This document shows positions 23,710-31,111 of a stretch of DNA of 34,710 bases, piece after piece. The stretch comes from Acidimicrobiaceae bacterium. Its GTDB lineage: Bacteria; Actinomycetota; Acidimicrobiia; Acidimicrobiales; RAAP-2. The position numbers were made by a program, and so were the translations under genes. Numbering within the stretch: position 1 is the first letter of the stretch; each line of letters starts with the position of its first letter. The notes under the pieces are model-generated. The model made no database searches. It was given only the letters and a program-made list of their open reading frames with translations, and had not been told where the DNA came from. The stretch covers positions 32,620 to 67,329 of the forward strand of contig PMOE01000033.1 in the NCBI GenBank assembly GCA_003161575.1, in the 5' to 3' direction.

Positions 23710-26165
23710 CGAACGCCACTTTTGGGTGGGTTTCCCCCGGCATAGATGGAGCGGGCAGTGGCCAGGGCGGCTGCCGACGGACGGCTACCGAGTCGGGCTG
23801 CATCGAGGGGACCGAGGGGGAGCGCGCTGTGCGAACCGCCTGACGCCTTCGACCAGTGTTCAACGTGCCAGCCCCGGCGTCGGGCGATAGCGGCCAAGCG
23901 GGACTCGGGGTTGACCGCGACAGGGAACCCGACTGCTTCGAGCATGGCCAGGTCGCTGGCCGAGTCTGCGTAGGCCACCGACTCGTCGAGCGAGAGCTCG
24001 TGTTGAGCCGCGTAGTCGGCCAGCACCAGAGCACGAGCTTCGCCGATCGGGGGGAGATCTTCGAGGCGACCGGTCAGTCGGCCGTCGTTCTCGCCCAAAC
24101 GAGCGCAGACGATATCGTCGAAGAGCGGGCGGAGCGGTGCGATAACGAAGTCGAGCGCCCCGGTGATGAGCAGGGTGCGCTGCCCGAGGCGGCGGTGCTC
24201 TCTCACTCGGGCGAACCCGGCGGGGAAGGACCGGGTCAGGAGCTGGCGGTGGAACAGCTCCCAGGAATCTTCTTCCAAGACGGCCAAGGGAGCATCTTCG
24301 TAGCGCCGGTAGAACGAGCGAAGGAAATCGCCCCGGTCCCGGCGGTCGAGGGCGAGCAGGGAGGGGGCCTCTCGCAAAAGGTCGGCGACGAACTTGGCCC
24401 GTTTGCCCGCGGAGAGGTGTCGGCTGGCAAGCCAGGCGTAGGTGTCGACGACATTCGAGGCGATCAGGGTGTGCTCAAGGTCGAAGACTGCGAGGTGGCG
24501 GTCCGAAGAGAGGATGGCCGCCCGAGCCCGATCGGGGCGGCTGGCCACTACCGACTTGGCCGAGGTCGTCCGCACGCGGGCGTGTTCGACCACCGAGGGG
24601 AGGTGGACGTCGCGTACGTAGTGGCCCCAGTCGATCACCGCCGGATCGAAACAGAAAACCAGACGGTCGTCGTCGTCGAGTCGGTGCCAAAGATCGAGCA
24701 GCCGGTCAACCCGGTACCTCGCTTCGGTCTCGGTGTAAGCGCCGTAGAGCTCGACATAACCGAGGGCCCGTTTGGCCAGGGCGTTGCGGTCCTCGAGTCG
24801 GGCCGCCAGTGCGGCCTGGCGCCCTCGGACGGGCAGCACGGTGACGAGCCGTTCTACGGCATCCATGGCCTTGGTGGCTCGCTGCAGCTGACGCTGGACC
24901 CGACCGCGGCCAGGGAAGGACCACTCGGGCACGCTGATTGGTTGCCCCTGGTCGTCGTAGAGGGGGTGCTGGCCGAACCAATCCTGGACCAGTTGGACAA
25001 GTCGGCCATAGCGAAGGGGATTCCGCACGCCCGAGGCCACGTGGTAGACGCTGAGTCCGGTCGGGTGGGGACCGTCGGCAGCCACGGCGAGGATTGTGGC
25101 GACCACCATGTCGACGGGGATCACGTCGATAACCCCTTCGGGGACGCCGGGGAACTCGCGCAACAGACCACGGGCGTAAGAGACGATGATCGGTTCGGCC
25201 ATGCGGAAGCCCCGTATCCATCCCGGTCGGGGCTCGGCCAACGCGGACTCGATGATCGAGGGCCGCACGATGGTGATGGGGACGGCATCGATCTCAGCGG
25301 CGGTGCCCACGCCATGTCCGGCGACGAGCGCCCGTTCTCCCAGGGCCTTGGTGAAGGGATAAGCGTCCGGCCACCCGAGCGCCTGGGCTCGCGCACTACC
25401 GGCGTCAACGAGCTGGCGCTTGACCCAGTCCTCGCGAATCTTCTCGCTGCGCGTCGCCAGGAGGTGGTCGCCGGCCGCACCCAACTCCTCGCGCGCTTTC
25501 TTGGAGAAGGTAACAAGCTGCTCTTTGCGGCGGGATTCGGTCTGCAGGTCGTCTCGAAGACGGCGGGAGTACGAAACCTCGGATTCCCAGTCGACCTCCA
25601 AAGAGAAGCGGTTCTGGTCGAGGAGCTGCTCGCGTGCTTCACCCTGATGGGTGCCCGCCACGTAAGCGGTGGACACGGCAATCAGGTGGACAGGGCCGGG
25701 TCCGAACCCCTCATGTTTGGCGTCGCTTCGAGCCTGGGCGACCGCGGCGGCCACTCGAGCAGGACCGAGCAGGTTGATCTCGACCGCCTGGTCGAGCGGA
25801 GCGTCGAAGCTGACGGTCGCTGCCGAGTGCACGACGATGTCGGCGATAGCCAGGAGCCTCCGCCCTTCGTCATCGAGCCCGAGGCCGTCTCGCCCGACAT
25901 CGCCGGCCACGGCGGTTAGTCGCCCCGCGATCTCGTCGTCGAAGCGCACCCCGCGCTCGAAACGAAGCCGGTCGAAGCAATCGTTCTTCAGAATCTCGCG
26001 GGTCGCTCGTTGGGCCGGGCTGGCCCGGCGGCCCGGCCGTATGAGGACGACCACTTCGGCGCCAGGCACGCAACGCAAGATGCGCTCGACCAGCGCCGTG
26101 CCGAGAAATCCGGTGGCACCGGTGATGAAAAACCGTCTCCCGGCCAGCTCTTCGCTGAGGGGCAT
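23706..26165 (-). CDS. Fatty acyl-CoA reductase-like SDR fused to a HAD-IB domain
   Basis: 819 residues. The N-terminal half is an extended short-chain dehydrogenase of the male-sterility/fatty acyl-CoA reductase class: FITGATGFLG (NADPH loop, 14-23), DIVVHSAATVSFD, VSTAYVAGT, and the catalytic YPFTK (Tyr269, Lys273). After a linker (about 520-560) comes a HAD-IB domain, LAVFDLEHTLIASNVVDTY, ending in VAVNPESRLAAIARRRGWHVEHW, very like the end of the HAD domain at 16343. In motif I the second Asp is replaced by Glu (DLE), so phosphatase activity is doubtful. The reductase part should turn an acyl-CoA or acyl-ACP into aldehyde or alcohol. First gene of the operon, divergent from a TetR gene. 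Confidence 0.88.
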   Translation of the reverse strand: MPLSEELAGRRFFITGATGFLGTALVERILRCVPGAEVVVLIRPGRRASPAQRATREILKNDCFDRLRFERGVRFDDEIAGRLTAVAGDVGRDGLGLDDEGRRLLAIADIVVHSAATVSFDAPLDQAVEINLLGPARVAAAVAQARSDAKHEGFGPGPVHLIAVSTAYVAGTHQGEAREQLLDQNRFSLEVDWESEVSYSRRLRDDLQTESRRKEQLVTFSKKAREELGAAGDHLLATRSEKIREDWVKRQLVDAGSARAQALGWPDAYPFTKALGERALVAGHGVGTAAEIDAVPITIVRPSIIESALAEPRPGWIRGFRMAEPIIVSYARGLLREFPGVPEGVIDVIPVDMVVATILAVAADGPHPTGLSVYHVASGVRNPLRYGRLVQLVQDWFGQHPLYDDQGQPISVPEWSFPGRGRVQRQLQRATKAMDAVERLVTVLPVRGRQAALAARLEDRNALAKRALGYVELYGAYTETEARYRVDRLLDLWHRLDDDDRLVFCFDPAVIDWGHYVRDVHLPSVVEHARVRTTSAKSVVASRPDRARAAILSSDRHLAVFDLEHTLIASNVVDTYAWLASRHLSAGKRAKFVADLLREAPSLLALDRRDRGDFLRSFYRRYEDAPLAVLEEDSWELFHRQLLTRSFPAGFARVREHRRLGQRTLLITGALDFVIAPLRPLFDDIVCARLGENDGRLTGRLEDLPPIGEARALVLADYAAQHELSLDESVAYADSASDLAMLEAVGFPVAVNPESRLAAIARRRGWHVEHWSKASGGSHSALPLGPLDAARLGSRPSAAALATARSIYAGGNPPKSGVR

Positions 26166-26171
26166 CCAAAA

Positions 26172-26212
26172 TGTCTACCATCTGGTAGGCAAGTTGTCTA
26201 CCATATGGTAGA
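26172..26212. promoter_or_regulatory. Twin palindromic operator between the reductase operon and tetR
   Basis: Two copies of a 17-bp unit, TGTCTACCATNTGGTAG, at 26172-26188 and 26195-26211, 23 bp apart and differing by one base. The right copy is a perfect 16-bp palindrome TCTACCATATGGTAGA (26197-26212), whose last base is the first base of the tetR ATG. The TACCAT inside it (26199-26204) is 7 nt before that ATG, so operator and leaderless -10 box coincide. The left copy overlaps the probable promoter of the minus-strand operon. This is a textbook layout for one TetR protein repressing both directions. Confidence 0.85.
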
Positions 26213-26844
26213 TGAGCAGCAACACGCCCGAACGGATCCTCGATGCGGCGCTCGGATCCTTCGGGACCCGGGGCTACGAAGCAACGTCTCTCGATGCGCT
26301 GGCCGGTTCACTCGGATTGACCAAGCAGACCATCCTCTATTGGTTTCCGAGCAAAGACGCGCTGTTGGAAGCAGTTATTGAGAGGAGCGCAGCCGAACTG
26401 GCTCAGGCCATGCAGGCCGCTCTCGAGGACGCCGGTTCAGGATTCGAGCGGGTTGAGGCGGTGGTGCGCTCGGTATTCCGTCTGGCGGCCCGTCGGCCCG
26501 AGCTGCTGGGCCTGGTCCGTGAGTCGGCCCGCCTCGGCCCACCAGCGGCCACCCGCATGACTTTGGCTCTCGACCCTCTGGTCCGGCGAGCCTCAGATTT
26601 TCTCGAGGCGGAGATGGACGCGGGCGACATGCGCCGCCACGATCCGCGTCTTCTGCTTCTGGCCATCTATTCGACGGTCATCGGCATGGTGACCGAAGTG
26701 GAGGTGCTGCGGGCCATCGGCGAAGAGCCCACAGCCCGCTCCTTGGTCCGACGCCGGTCCGACGTGCTGGCACTGCTGCGATCAGCGCTGCTGACCGACG
26801 ACGCCGCGGCAGCACTCGCCACGCGGATCGCCGCAAGCCGCTGA
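26212..26844 (+). CDS. TetR family transcriptional regulator
   Basis: 210 residues. The N-terminal TetR helix-turn-helix is RILDAALGSFGTRGYEATS followed by LAGSLGLTKQTILYWFPSKDALLEAV (about 30-55). The C-terminal ligand domain (60-200) is all-helical with LLLAIYSTVIGMVTEVEVLRA. It almost surely binds the two CTACCATNTGGTAG sites directly upstream, controlling itself and the divergent acyl-CoA reductase/dehydrogenase/LarA-like/acyltransferase operon. The natural ligand is probably an acyl-CoA or related lipid, by context only. The ATG lies inside the right operator, so the mRNA is probably leaderless. Confidence 0.95.
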   Translation: MSSNTPERILDAALGSFGTRGYEATSLDALAGSLGLTKQTILYWFPSKDALLEAVIERSAAELAQAMQAALEDAGSGFERVEAVVRSVFRLAARRPELLGLVRESARLGPPAATRMTLALDPLVRRASDFLEAEMDAGDMRRHDPRLLLLAIYSTVIGMVTEVEVLRAIGEEPTARSLVRRRSDVLALLRSALLTDDAAAALATRIAASR

Positions 26845-26856
26845 TCTTCGGGGACC

Positions 26857-27708
26857 TCAGGTTGGCGGAGGGGCCTTCTTCTTCGTAGCGGCTTTTGGGG
26901 TGTAGCGCTTGTTGGGTTCGGCAGGCCGGCGCCCCGTCGGCTCCACGAGTTGGCCCCGCTTGGGCTTGCGGGTGCGGCCACCGGCGTTCCCCGAGGCCCG
27001 AGACGAGTTGGAAGATTTGGCCGAGCTGGGCCGCGCGGTGGCCGCCAGGAGAGGGTCACCCCGCTTGGCGGTCGGAGACCCGTACTTTTGGCTCTTCCAC
27101 GCCCTGATCAGCAGCCAGCCGCCGGCGAAGAGGAACGGGAGCCCGAATAGCCCGAGCGTCACCTCAAAGGCCAAGCCGGTCATCAGTGCGGCGTAGGCCA
27201 GCGGGGAGCGTCGGCCGATGCGGATGGTGACGAAGATGGCGAGAGGGAACGCCAGCAGGATGGCCAGAGTGATAACCCAGTACGTGCGAGATTCGACGAG
27301 GGTTCGGCACTCCGCAATGTGGTTGATGACCACGTAGACCGTGCGCACACCGCAGTTCTTCGACGTGGCCTTCGTGATGCTTGCGCCCGACCTGGGATCA
27401 ACGAGGTACGGGATGGTGAAGGTCAAAGCCATCACCGCGCCGAGCGCGACACCGAGGTAGCCAATCTTGCGCTCGGTAGGGTCGATCATCATCACCTTGG
27501 CCCGGACCTCGGCGTCGGTAAGCGCACGCTCGGGTTTGGCCGGCTCTTCGGGCTCGGTCTCGGGCTTTTGTTTGGCTGGTTTGAGGAACCCCTGGGTGAG
27601 CCGGCCACGTAGCGTGGCCGGCGTGGGCCCGTTGGTTAGTTTGGCCTCGTCTGCGGGCTCCGGCGCGTCGTCGTCCGAGTCGGGGCCGGTCGAGGGATCG
27701 TCAGCCAT
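26857..27708 (-). CDS. Conserved-looking membrane protein of unknown function
   Basis: 283 residues, family not recognised. The first 75 residues are Asp/Glu/Pro-rich and hydrophilic. Three to four membrane segments follow: IGYLGVALGAVMALTFTIPY (about 82-101), VITLAILLAFPLAIFVTIRI (144-163), and a long hydrophobic stretch at 168-200 that could be a hairpin. The loop between the first two has two Cys (NCGVRTVYVVINHIAECRT) that could form a disulfide outside the cell. The tail from 205 is Lys/Arg/Ser-rich and ends KAATKKKAPPPT. It is convergent with tetR and lies next to the tRNA, so it is probably part of the core chromosome. A TAGCCT box lies 9 nt before the ATG. Confidence 0.75.
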   Translation of the reverse strand: MADDPSTGPDSDDDAPEPADEAKLTNGPTPATLRGRLTQGFLKPAKQKPETEPEEPAKPERALTDAEVRAKVMMIDPTERKIGYLGVALGAVMALTFTIPYLVDPRSGASITKATSKNCGVRTVYVVINHIAECRTLVESRTYWVITLAILLAFPLAIFVTIRIGRRSPLAYAALMTGLAFEVTLGLFGLPFLFAGGWLLIRAWKSQKYGSPTAKRGDPLLAATARPSSAKSSNSSRASGNAGGRTRKPKRGQLVEPTGRRPAEPNKRYTPKAATKKKAPPPT

Positions 27709-27809
27709 GCCTTGTCGAGGCTACCGGCCAGCCGGGAACCCGGAAAATCGGAACTTGGGTCCGAGCTATCGTCGTCCTCCGCGGCGGCGCTATTCCAGGC
27801 GTCTCGCCA

Positions 27810-27886
27810 GGGCGCTTAGCTCAGTTGGTTAGAGCGCAGCCTTCACACGGCTGAGGTCGAGGGTTCGAGTCCCCCAGCGCCCACCA
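27810..27886 (+). tRNA. tRNA-Val(CAC), CCA encoded
   Basis: A complete 77-nt cloverleaf. Acceptor GGGCGCT pairs with AGCGCCC, then A and an encoded CCA. D-arm GCTC/GAGC with AGTTGGTTA loop. Anticodon stem CAGCC/GGCTG around TTCACAC, giving anticodon CAC for GUG. T-loop TTCGAGT on a five-pair stem with one A-C mismatch. Its 3' part is intact although an integrase gene follows at once, so the inserting element must have restored it. Confidence 0.97.
27841..27886 (+). other. Probable attachment site (attL) at the 3' part of tRNA-Val
   Basis: Tyrosine integrases commonly cross over in the anticodon or T-arm of a tRNA, and the integrase gene starts 75 bp beyond this one. I infer the core lies within this stretch. 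I found no second copy of the tRNA 3' end in the window, so attR must lie to the right of 34710. Confidence 0.5.
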
Positions 27887-27922
27887 GGTCAGAGGCAGTT
27901 TTAGAGGTTCGTTCGGATGGAC

Positions 27923-27961
27923 TGCCCTACAGTTGCCCTACAGTTGCTAGTCTGTAGGGCA
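27923..27961 (+). promoter_or_regulatory. Integrase promoter with direct and inverted repeats
   Basis: TGCCCTACAGT occurs twice in perfect tandem (27923-27933, 27934-27944), and its reverse, CTGTAGGGCA, lies at 27952-27961, ending on the A of the integrase ATG. TAGTCT (27948-27953) between them is 7 nt before the ATG and fits a leaderless -10 box. The repeats could bind the integrase itself (arm-type sites) or a repressor. Confidence 0.6.
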
Positions 27962-29184
27962 TGGCCGCTAGGGCAAAACGAACGAGCCAGCCCGGCACAA
28001 TTAGGGAGCGGTCGGAAGGTCACTGGGAGCTCCGTGCGTTTGCTGGCCGAGATCCGGTGACCAAGAAACCGCGTCAGGCGACGCGCACCTTTGTCGGCGG
28101 TGAGCGAGCTGCAGCAAAGGCGCTCGCTGCCCTTGTGACGGAGGTCGAGTCGGGCAAGTTCAAGCGCACCAAAGCCACGGTCGGTCAGCTGCTCGACAAA
28201 TGGCTCGAAGTCGGTGAGGCGAGCCACCGGCCACGGACCGTCTACGAGAACAGACGCAAGATCGAAGCCCGGATCCGTCCGTTGCTCGGGGATGTTCGTC
28301 TGGACAAGCTCGAGGCAGAAACCCTCGACGCTGCCTACCGCCGTTGGTTGGCCGAAGGCCTTTCGCCTGCCACCGTTCACAAGTACCACTCGATCCTGTC
28401 GGCAGCCTGCCGTCAGGCTGTGAAATGGGGGTGGATCGACCGGGCACCCACCGAGCGGGCGACGCCACCCTCCGTCAACCGGAAGGAGATGGTGGTTCCA
28501 ACTCCAGAACAGCTGTCGGCCCTGGTCAAGGCCGCCGACGCAGAGGACCCGGTGCTTGCGGCCGCGGTGGCACTGGCCGCGCTTACCGGGGCTCGTAGAG
28601 GAGAGCTTGTAGCGCTTCGATGGTCTGATGTGGATATGGTCCGCGGCCGGATCCGGATTGCGCGATCGCTGACTGTTGCTGGGGGGGAACAGCACACCGG
28701 CCTGACAAAGACACACGCATCCCGTGAGATCGCTGTCGGTCCAATCGGTGTGGAGGTGCTCAAGCGACGGTGGGCCTACATGGTCGACCTGTCTGCTAGG
28801 GCAGATTCGCCGCTTGTAGCGGATCCGTACGTCCTGAGCTACAACGCCAATGGGGGATTACCGGCGAACCCCGACACGTTCACCCATCGGTTCGGCCGCC
28901 TCTGCGAGATTATGGAAAAGCCCGCACTGGACAAGGCACGCAAGACAAACCCGAAGGCCAAGCGGACGGACCTCATACCGGGGAAGCGGTGGCCATTTCG
29001 ATTCCACGACCTTCGGCACTTCAGCGTGACAACTTTGATCGCCGCCGGGGTTGACGTTCGGACAGTCGCCGAGCGTCACGGGCATGCCCGGGCGACGATG
29101 ACACTCGACCTGTACGCACACGCCATGCCGGAACGGGACCGAGAAGCCGCTGGCTTGTTGGAGGCAGCGTTCACTCTTGGGTGA
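27961..29184 (+). CDS. Tyrosine recombinase/phage-type integrase
   Basis: 407 residues, the usual size of an actinobacterial element integrase. An N-terminal arm-binding region (GTIRERSEGHWELRAFAGRD) is followed by a SAM-like core-binding domain (ATVGQLLDKWLEV to about 155) and the catalytic domain. Catalytic residues are visible: Arg212 in LTGARRGELVALRW, a Lys in the LTKTHASREI hairpin, His349 and Arg352 in FHDLRH, His375 in RHGHARATM, and the nucleophile Tyr385 in LDLYAHAMP. All are present, so it should be active. It inserts and, with a directionality factor, excises the element at the adjacent tRNA-Val. Confidence 0.96.
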   Translation: MAARAKRTSQPGTIRERSEGHWELRAFAGRDPVTKKPRQATRTFVGGERAAAKALAALVTEVESGKFKRTKATVGQLLDKWLEVGEASHRPRTVYENRRKIEARIRPLLGDVRLDKLEAETLDAAYRRWLAEGLSPATVHKYHSILSAACRQAVKWGWIDRAPTERATPPSVNRKEMVVPTPEQLSALVKAADAEDPVLAAAVALAALTGARRGELVALRWSDVDMVRGRIRIARSLTVAGGEQHTGLTKTHASREIAVGPIGVEVLKRRWAYMVDLSARADSPLVADPYVLSYNANGGLPANPDTFTHRFGRLCEIMEKPALDKARKTNPKAKRTDLIPGKRWPFRFHDLRHFSVTTLIAAGVDVRTVAERHGHARATMTLDLYAHAMPERDREAAGLLEAAFTLG

Positions 29185-29459
29185 GATGCAATTGAAAATC
29201 AGTCTCGAACTCACGAGCCCCTTGGCTGCCAGGCGCTTACGGGCAGGACTTGCTCGATGCGCTCGACCTGCGCCGCTCACGGTATCCGCAGCTAAGAAGG
29301 TATTTCTAACTGTCCGCTGGTGCGCGCTCACTACCGCTGAAACTCGGAGTCGCGGGGATAACGCGGGGATGAAATTTCAGCGAAGTTTTTGTCAACCGAG
29401 TCAAACGGTTACTAATCGCTCGGTTGAGGGTCGGGACCAAATCGTCCGGGAGGAGGTCC

Positions 29460-29640
29460 ATGGCCGCGATGGCCGACAAAACCCCTCCAGCCCGAAGTTG
29501 CCCATCGCTACTCCGCCAGCAGGTAACGCTGTGGGCGGCTCGGCGACTTCCGGCTGACAGCGCAAACTCCGCGGCCTCGATCCATTCGAGAACCTCGCGC
29601 CCGGTTCGCGGGCTCCTCCCGGGACTAGGGTTCTCGGTCA
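29460..29640 (+). pseudogene. Possible decayed AlpA/excisionase-type HTH gene
   Basis: A strong ribosome site (GGGAGGAGG, from 29449) precedes an ATG at 29460 that begins MAAMADKTP. In the +1 frame follow LQPEVAHRYSASR, then, back in the first frame, VTLW, then again RLGDFRLTAQTPRPRSIRE. Read together these resemble the AlpA-type pattern of a DNA-binding helix pair, a TLW turn, then DFP..RLTA..PRW. Two or three frameshifts would be needed to separate them. Position right after the integrase fits an excisionase. The resemblance is by eye only and could be chance. Confidence 0.3.
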
Positions 29641-29672
29641 GCCGCCCGCACTTCGGGCGGCGGCTTCGCCGC
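29641..29672. terminator. Nested GC hairpins
   Basis: GCCGCCCG (29641-29648) pairs with CGGGCGGC (29654-29661), and the latter overlaps GGCGGC/GCCGCC around TTC (29658-29672). The two folds exclude each other. A terminator after the integrase region is plausible; there is no T-run. Confidence 0.35.
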
Positions 29673-29821
29673 CGGCCAAGCGGGCGGAATCGGTTTGGGT
29701 CTCGGTTGAGGCAGCGGTTTACGTGTCCATCGGACCGTTTCAGGCCCAGGCCAGGGGATCGATGGTGTCTTATGCCCCAATTGGTAGGATTTGCACCGGG
29801 GACGAGAGTTAGGTCGGGATT

Positions 29822-30283
29822 GTGGCAACTGATTCAACGAAAGAAATCGCTCGTGAAGACTGGCCGCTACTTCTCCTGGCCCGAGACGTACTTGGTGTCG
29901 ACGGACCGGAAGCACTCGATCCAATCCGGATCCAAAAGGGAATCTTCCTCTTATCTCAGCGTGGCCCGAAACGGGGCATCTACTCGTTTCGCCCCTACAA
30001 TTGGGGCCCATTCAGCTCCGAGCTTTACGGTGACCTCGATCTCTTAGCTGGTCTCGGAATGGTGACTCGAGAACACGAACCCGGACGCTCTTGGAGTCGC
30101 TTCAAGCCAACCCGGGCGGGAATCCTTCGTGCCGATGAAGTAGCAGCCACGCTTGAGCCCGAAGGGCTTGAGTGGATAGGCAGGGTTAGGCGATTTCTAA
30201 CCACCCGCAGTTTCGACAAGCTGCTGGACGACGTCTATGCAGCGTTTCCCGAGTTTGCGACTGAGAGCTTGTATCGCCGCTGA
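29822..30283 (+). CDS. Small Panacea/SocA-like protein (uncertain)
   Basis: 153 residues from a GTG. The segment LDPIRIQKGIFLLSQRG, then YSFRPYNWGPFSSELYGDLD and LLAGLGMVTREHE, looks like the pattern of Panacea (SocA/DUF4065-type) winged-helix proteins: an 'IQKxxFLL' helix, a 'YGPF/WGPF' turn, and a 'DL..L...G.V' helix. Some members are antitoxins or chaperone-linked adaptors. The gene has no obvious toxin partner beside it; the next gene is convergent and proteasome-like. TTAGGT lies 7 nt before the GTG, close to the leaderless pattern. Family assignment is by eye. Confidence 0.55.
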   Translation: MATDSTKEIAREDWPLLLLARDVLGVDGPEALDPIRIQKGIFLLSQRGPKRGIYSFRPYNWGPFSSELYGDLDLLAGLGMVTREHEPGRSWSRFKPTRAGILRADEVAATLEPEGLEWIGRVRRFLTTRSFDKLLDDVYAAFPEFATESLYRR

Positions 30284-30370
30284 GGGGGCGAACTCTGACC
30301 CGACGGGGCATGGGCTGGACGTTTCGCATTCGGTTTAGAAACTCAATCCGTGACCAAGGTAGCCACTGAC

Positions 30371-31111
30371 TCACACTGGTTCGATGGCTTCCGGCAAAGC
30401 CTCCTCAGGGCCAGAACCCTCCCCGACAACTCGAGCGAGTCCGTCCTGCTCGATTTCTTGGAGTGCGCTTAGCTGCTGATCAAGAGTCTTGATGGCCGCC
30501 TCGTCCAACAGCTTGCATCCAAACTCCGCCGTTACTTGCCAGATCTGAATCGGCTCACCAACTCCGAACATGGATGTTGAGATAACAGCCCTCAGCGCAC
30601 GAAACACCATGAGGGTTCCCTGAGCAACGGATCTATTTCGCAGTCCCAGATGCTCAAGCATCGAACCGGCGGAGTAAGCGAACCCTGCTCCGCTTCCCGT
30701 CGCATACCAGTCCCTGTCAAGTTCAGCGCACAGCCCGTTGGGCTCGACCTCGATGATGAAGGGCCCGCTCTCACGCGTCCCACAAATCACCGCACCCGTT
30801 GCGGCGGTTTGTGGTTGCATTCCGGGAGGTGACAAGAATCTCTTGTACTGGCGTTCAATCTCGGGCTGCAACAGATTCTGCACTGACCGATGAAGCGCCG
30901 GCGACTTCTCGAGGATTTCGATTGAACTGTCCAACGTTGACCGCAGTTCAGCGATGATTGCAGTTTGACCGCTGGCTCCCCAGACCATCGAGCTTCCGAG
31001 CGGAAAGAGCTTGTCCACCTGCCACTTGACCTGTGCTGTCATCTCAGTGGATTGACTGTCTGCGCCAATCACCGCCCCGTCACGGCAACGTGCCGCCACT
31101 ATGACTGTCAT
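30371..31111 (-). CDS. Stand-alone proteasome-beta/HslV-like Ntn hydrolase
   Basis: 246 residues starting MTVIVAARCRDGAVIGADSQS. Counting from Thr after Met removal, Thr1, Asp17 (GADS) and Lys33 (QVDKLF) fall exactly at the proteasome beta catalytic positions. VWGASGQTAII and WYATGSGAGFAYSAGSMLEHLG match the later beta-fold motifs (the GSG loop). I choose this ATG and not the one five codons upstream because it overlaps the stop of the small gene before it (ATGA) and would leave Thr at the N-terminus. There is no alpha subunit, Mpa or Pup here, so it is not the ordinary actinobacterial proteasome. It resembles the Anbu/BPH/HslV-type relatives; the exact branch is unknown. The divergent RiPP cluster suggests a role in peptide processing, which is inference. 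Confidence 0.8.
   Translation of the reverse strand: MTVIVAARCRDGAVIGADSQSTEMTAQVKWQVDKLFPLGSSMVWGASGQTAIIAELRSTLDSSIEILEKSPALHRSVQNLLQPEIERQYKRFLSPPGMQPQTAATGAVICGTRESGPFIIEVEPNGLCAELDRDWYATGSGAGFAYSAGSMLEHLGLRNRSVAQGTLMVFRALRAVISTSMFGVGEPIQIWQVTAEFGCKLLDEAAIKTLDQQLSALQEIEQDGLARVVGEGSGPEEALPEAIEPV

Larger units (their letters stand above)
29185..29821. other. 637-bp stretch without a convincing intact gene
   Basis: Both strands are open in places, but no frame keeps a recognisable protein. It holds the possible excisionase relic (29460-29640) and a pair of nested GC hairpins (29641-29672). Apart from these I see nothing definite. Confidence 0.6.

Noticed and set aside
23856..25919. A 687-codon open frame antisense to the acyl-CoA reductase gene.
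   Set aside because: High-GC codon bias leaves antisense frames open; the opposite strand has complete catalytic motifs and this frame has none.
29424..30047. A 207-codon plus-strand frame reaching into the Panacea-like gene.
   Set aside because: Arg/Ser-rich, overlaps a better gene in another frame; only its first part may be a relic.
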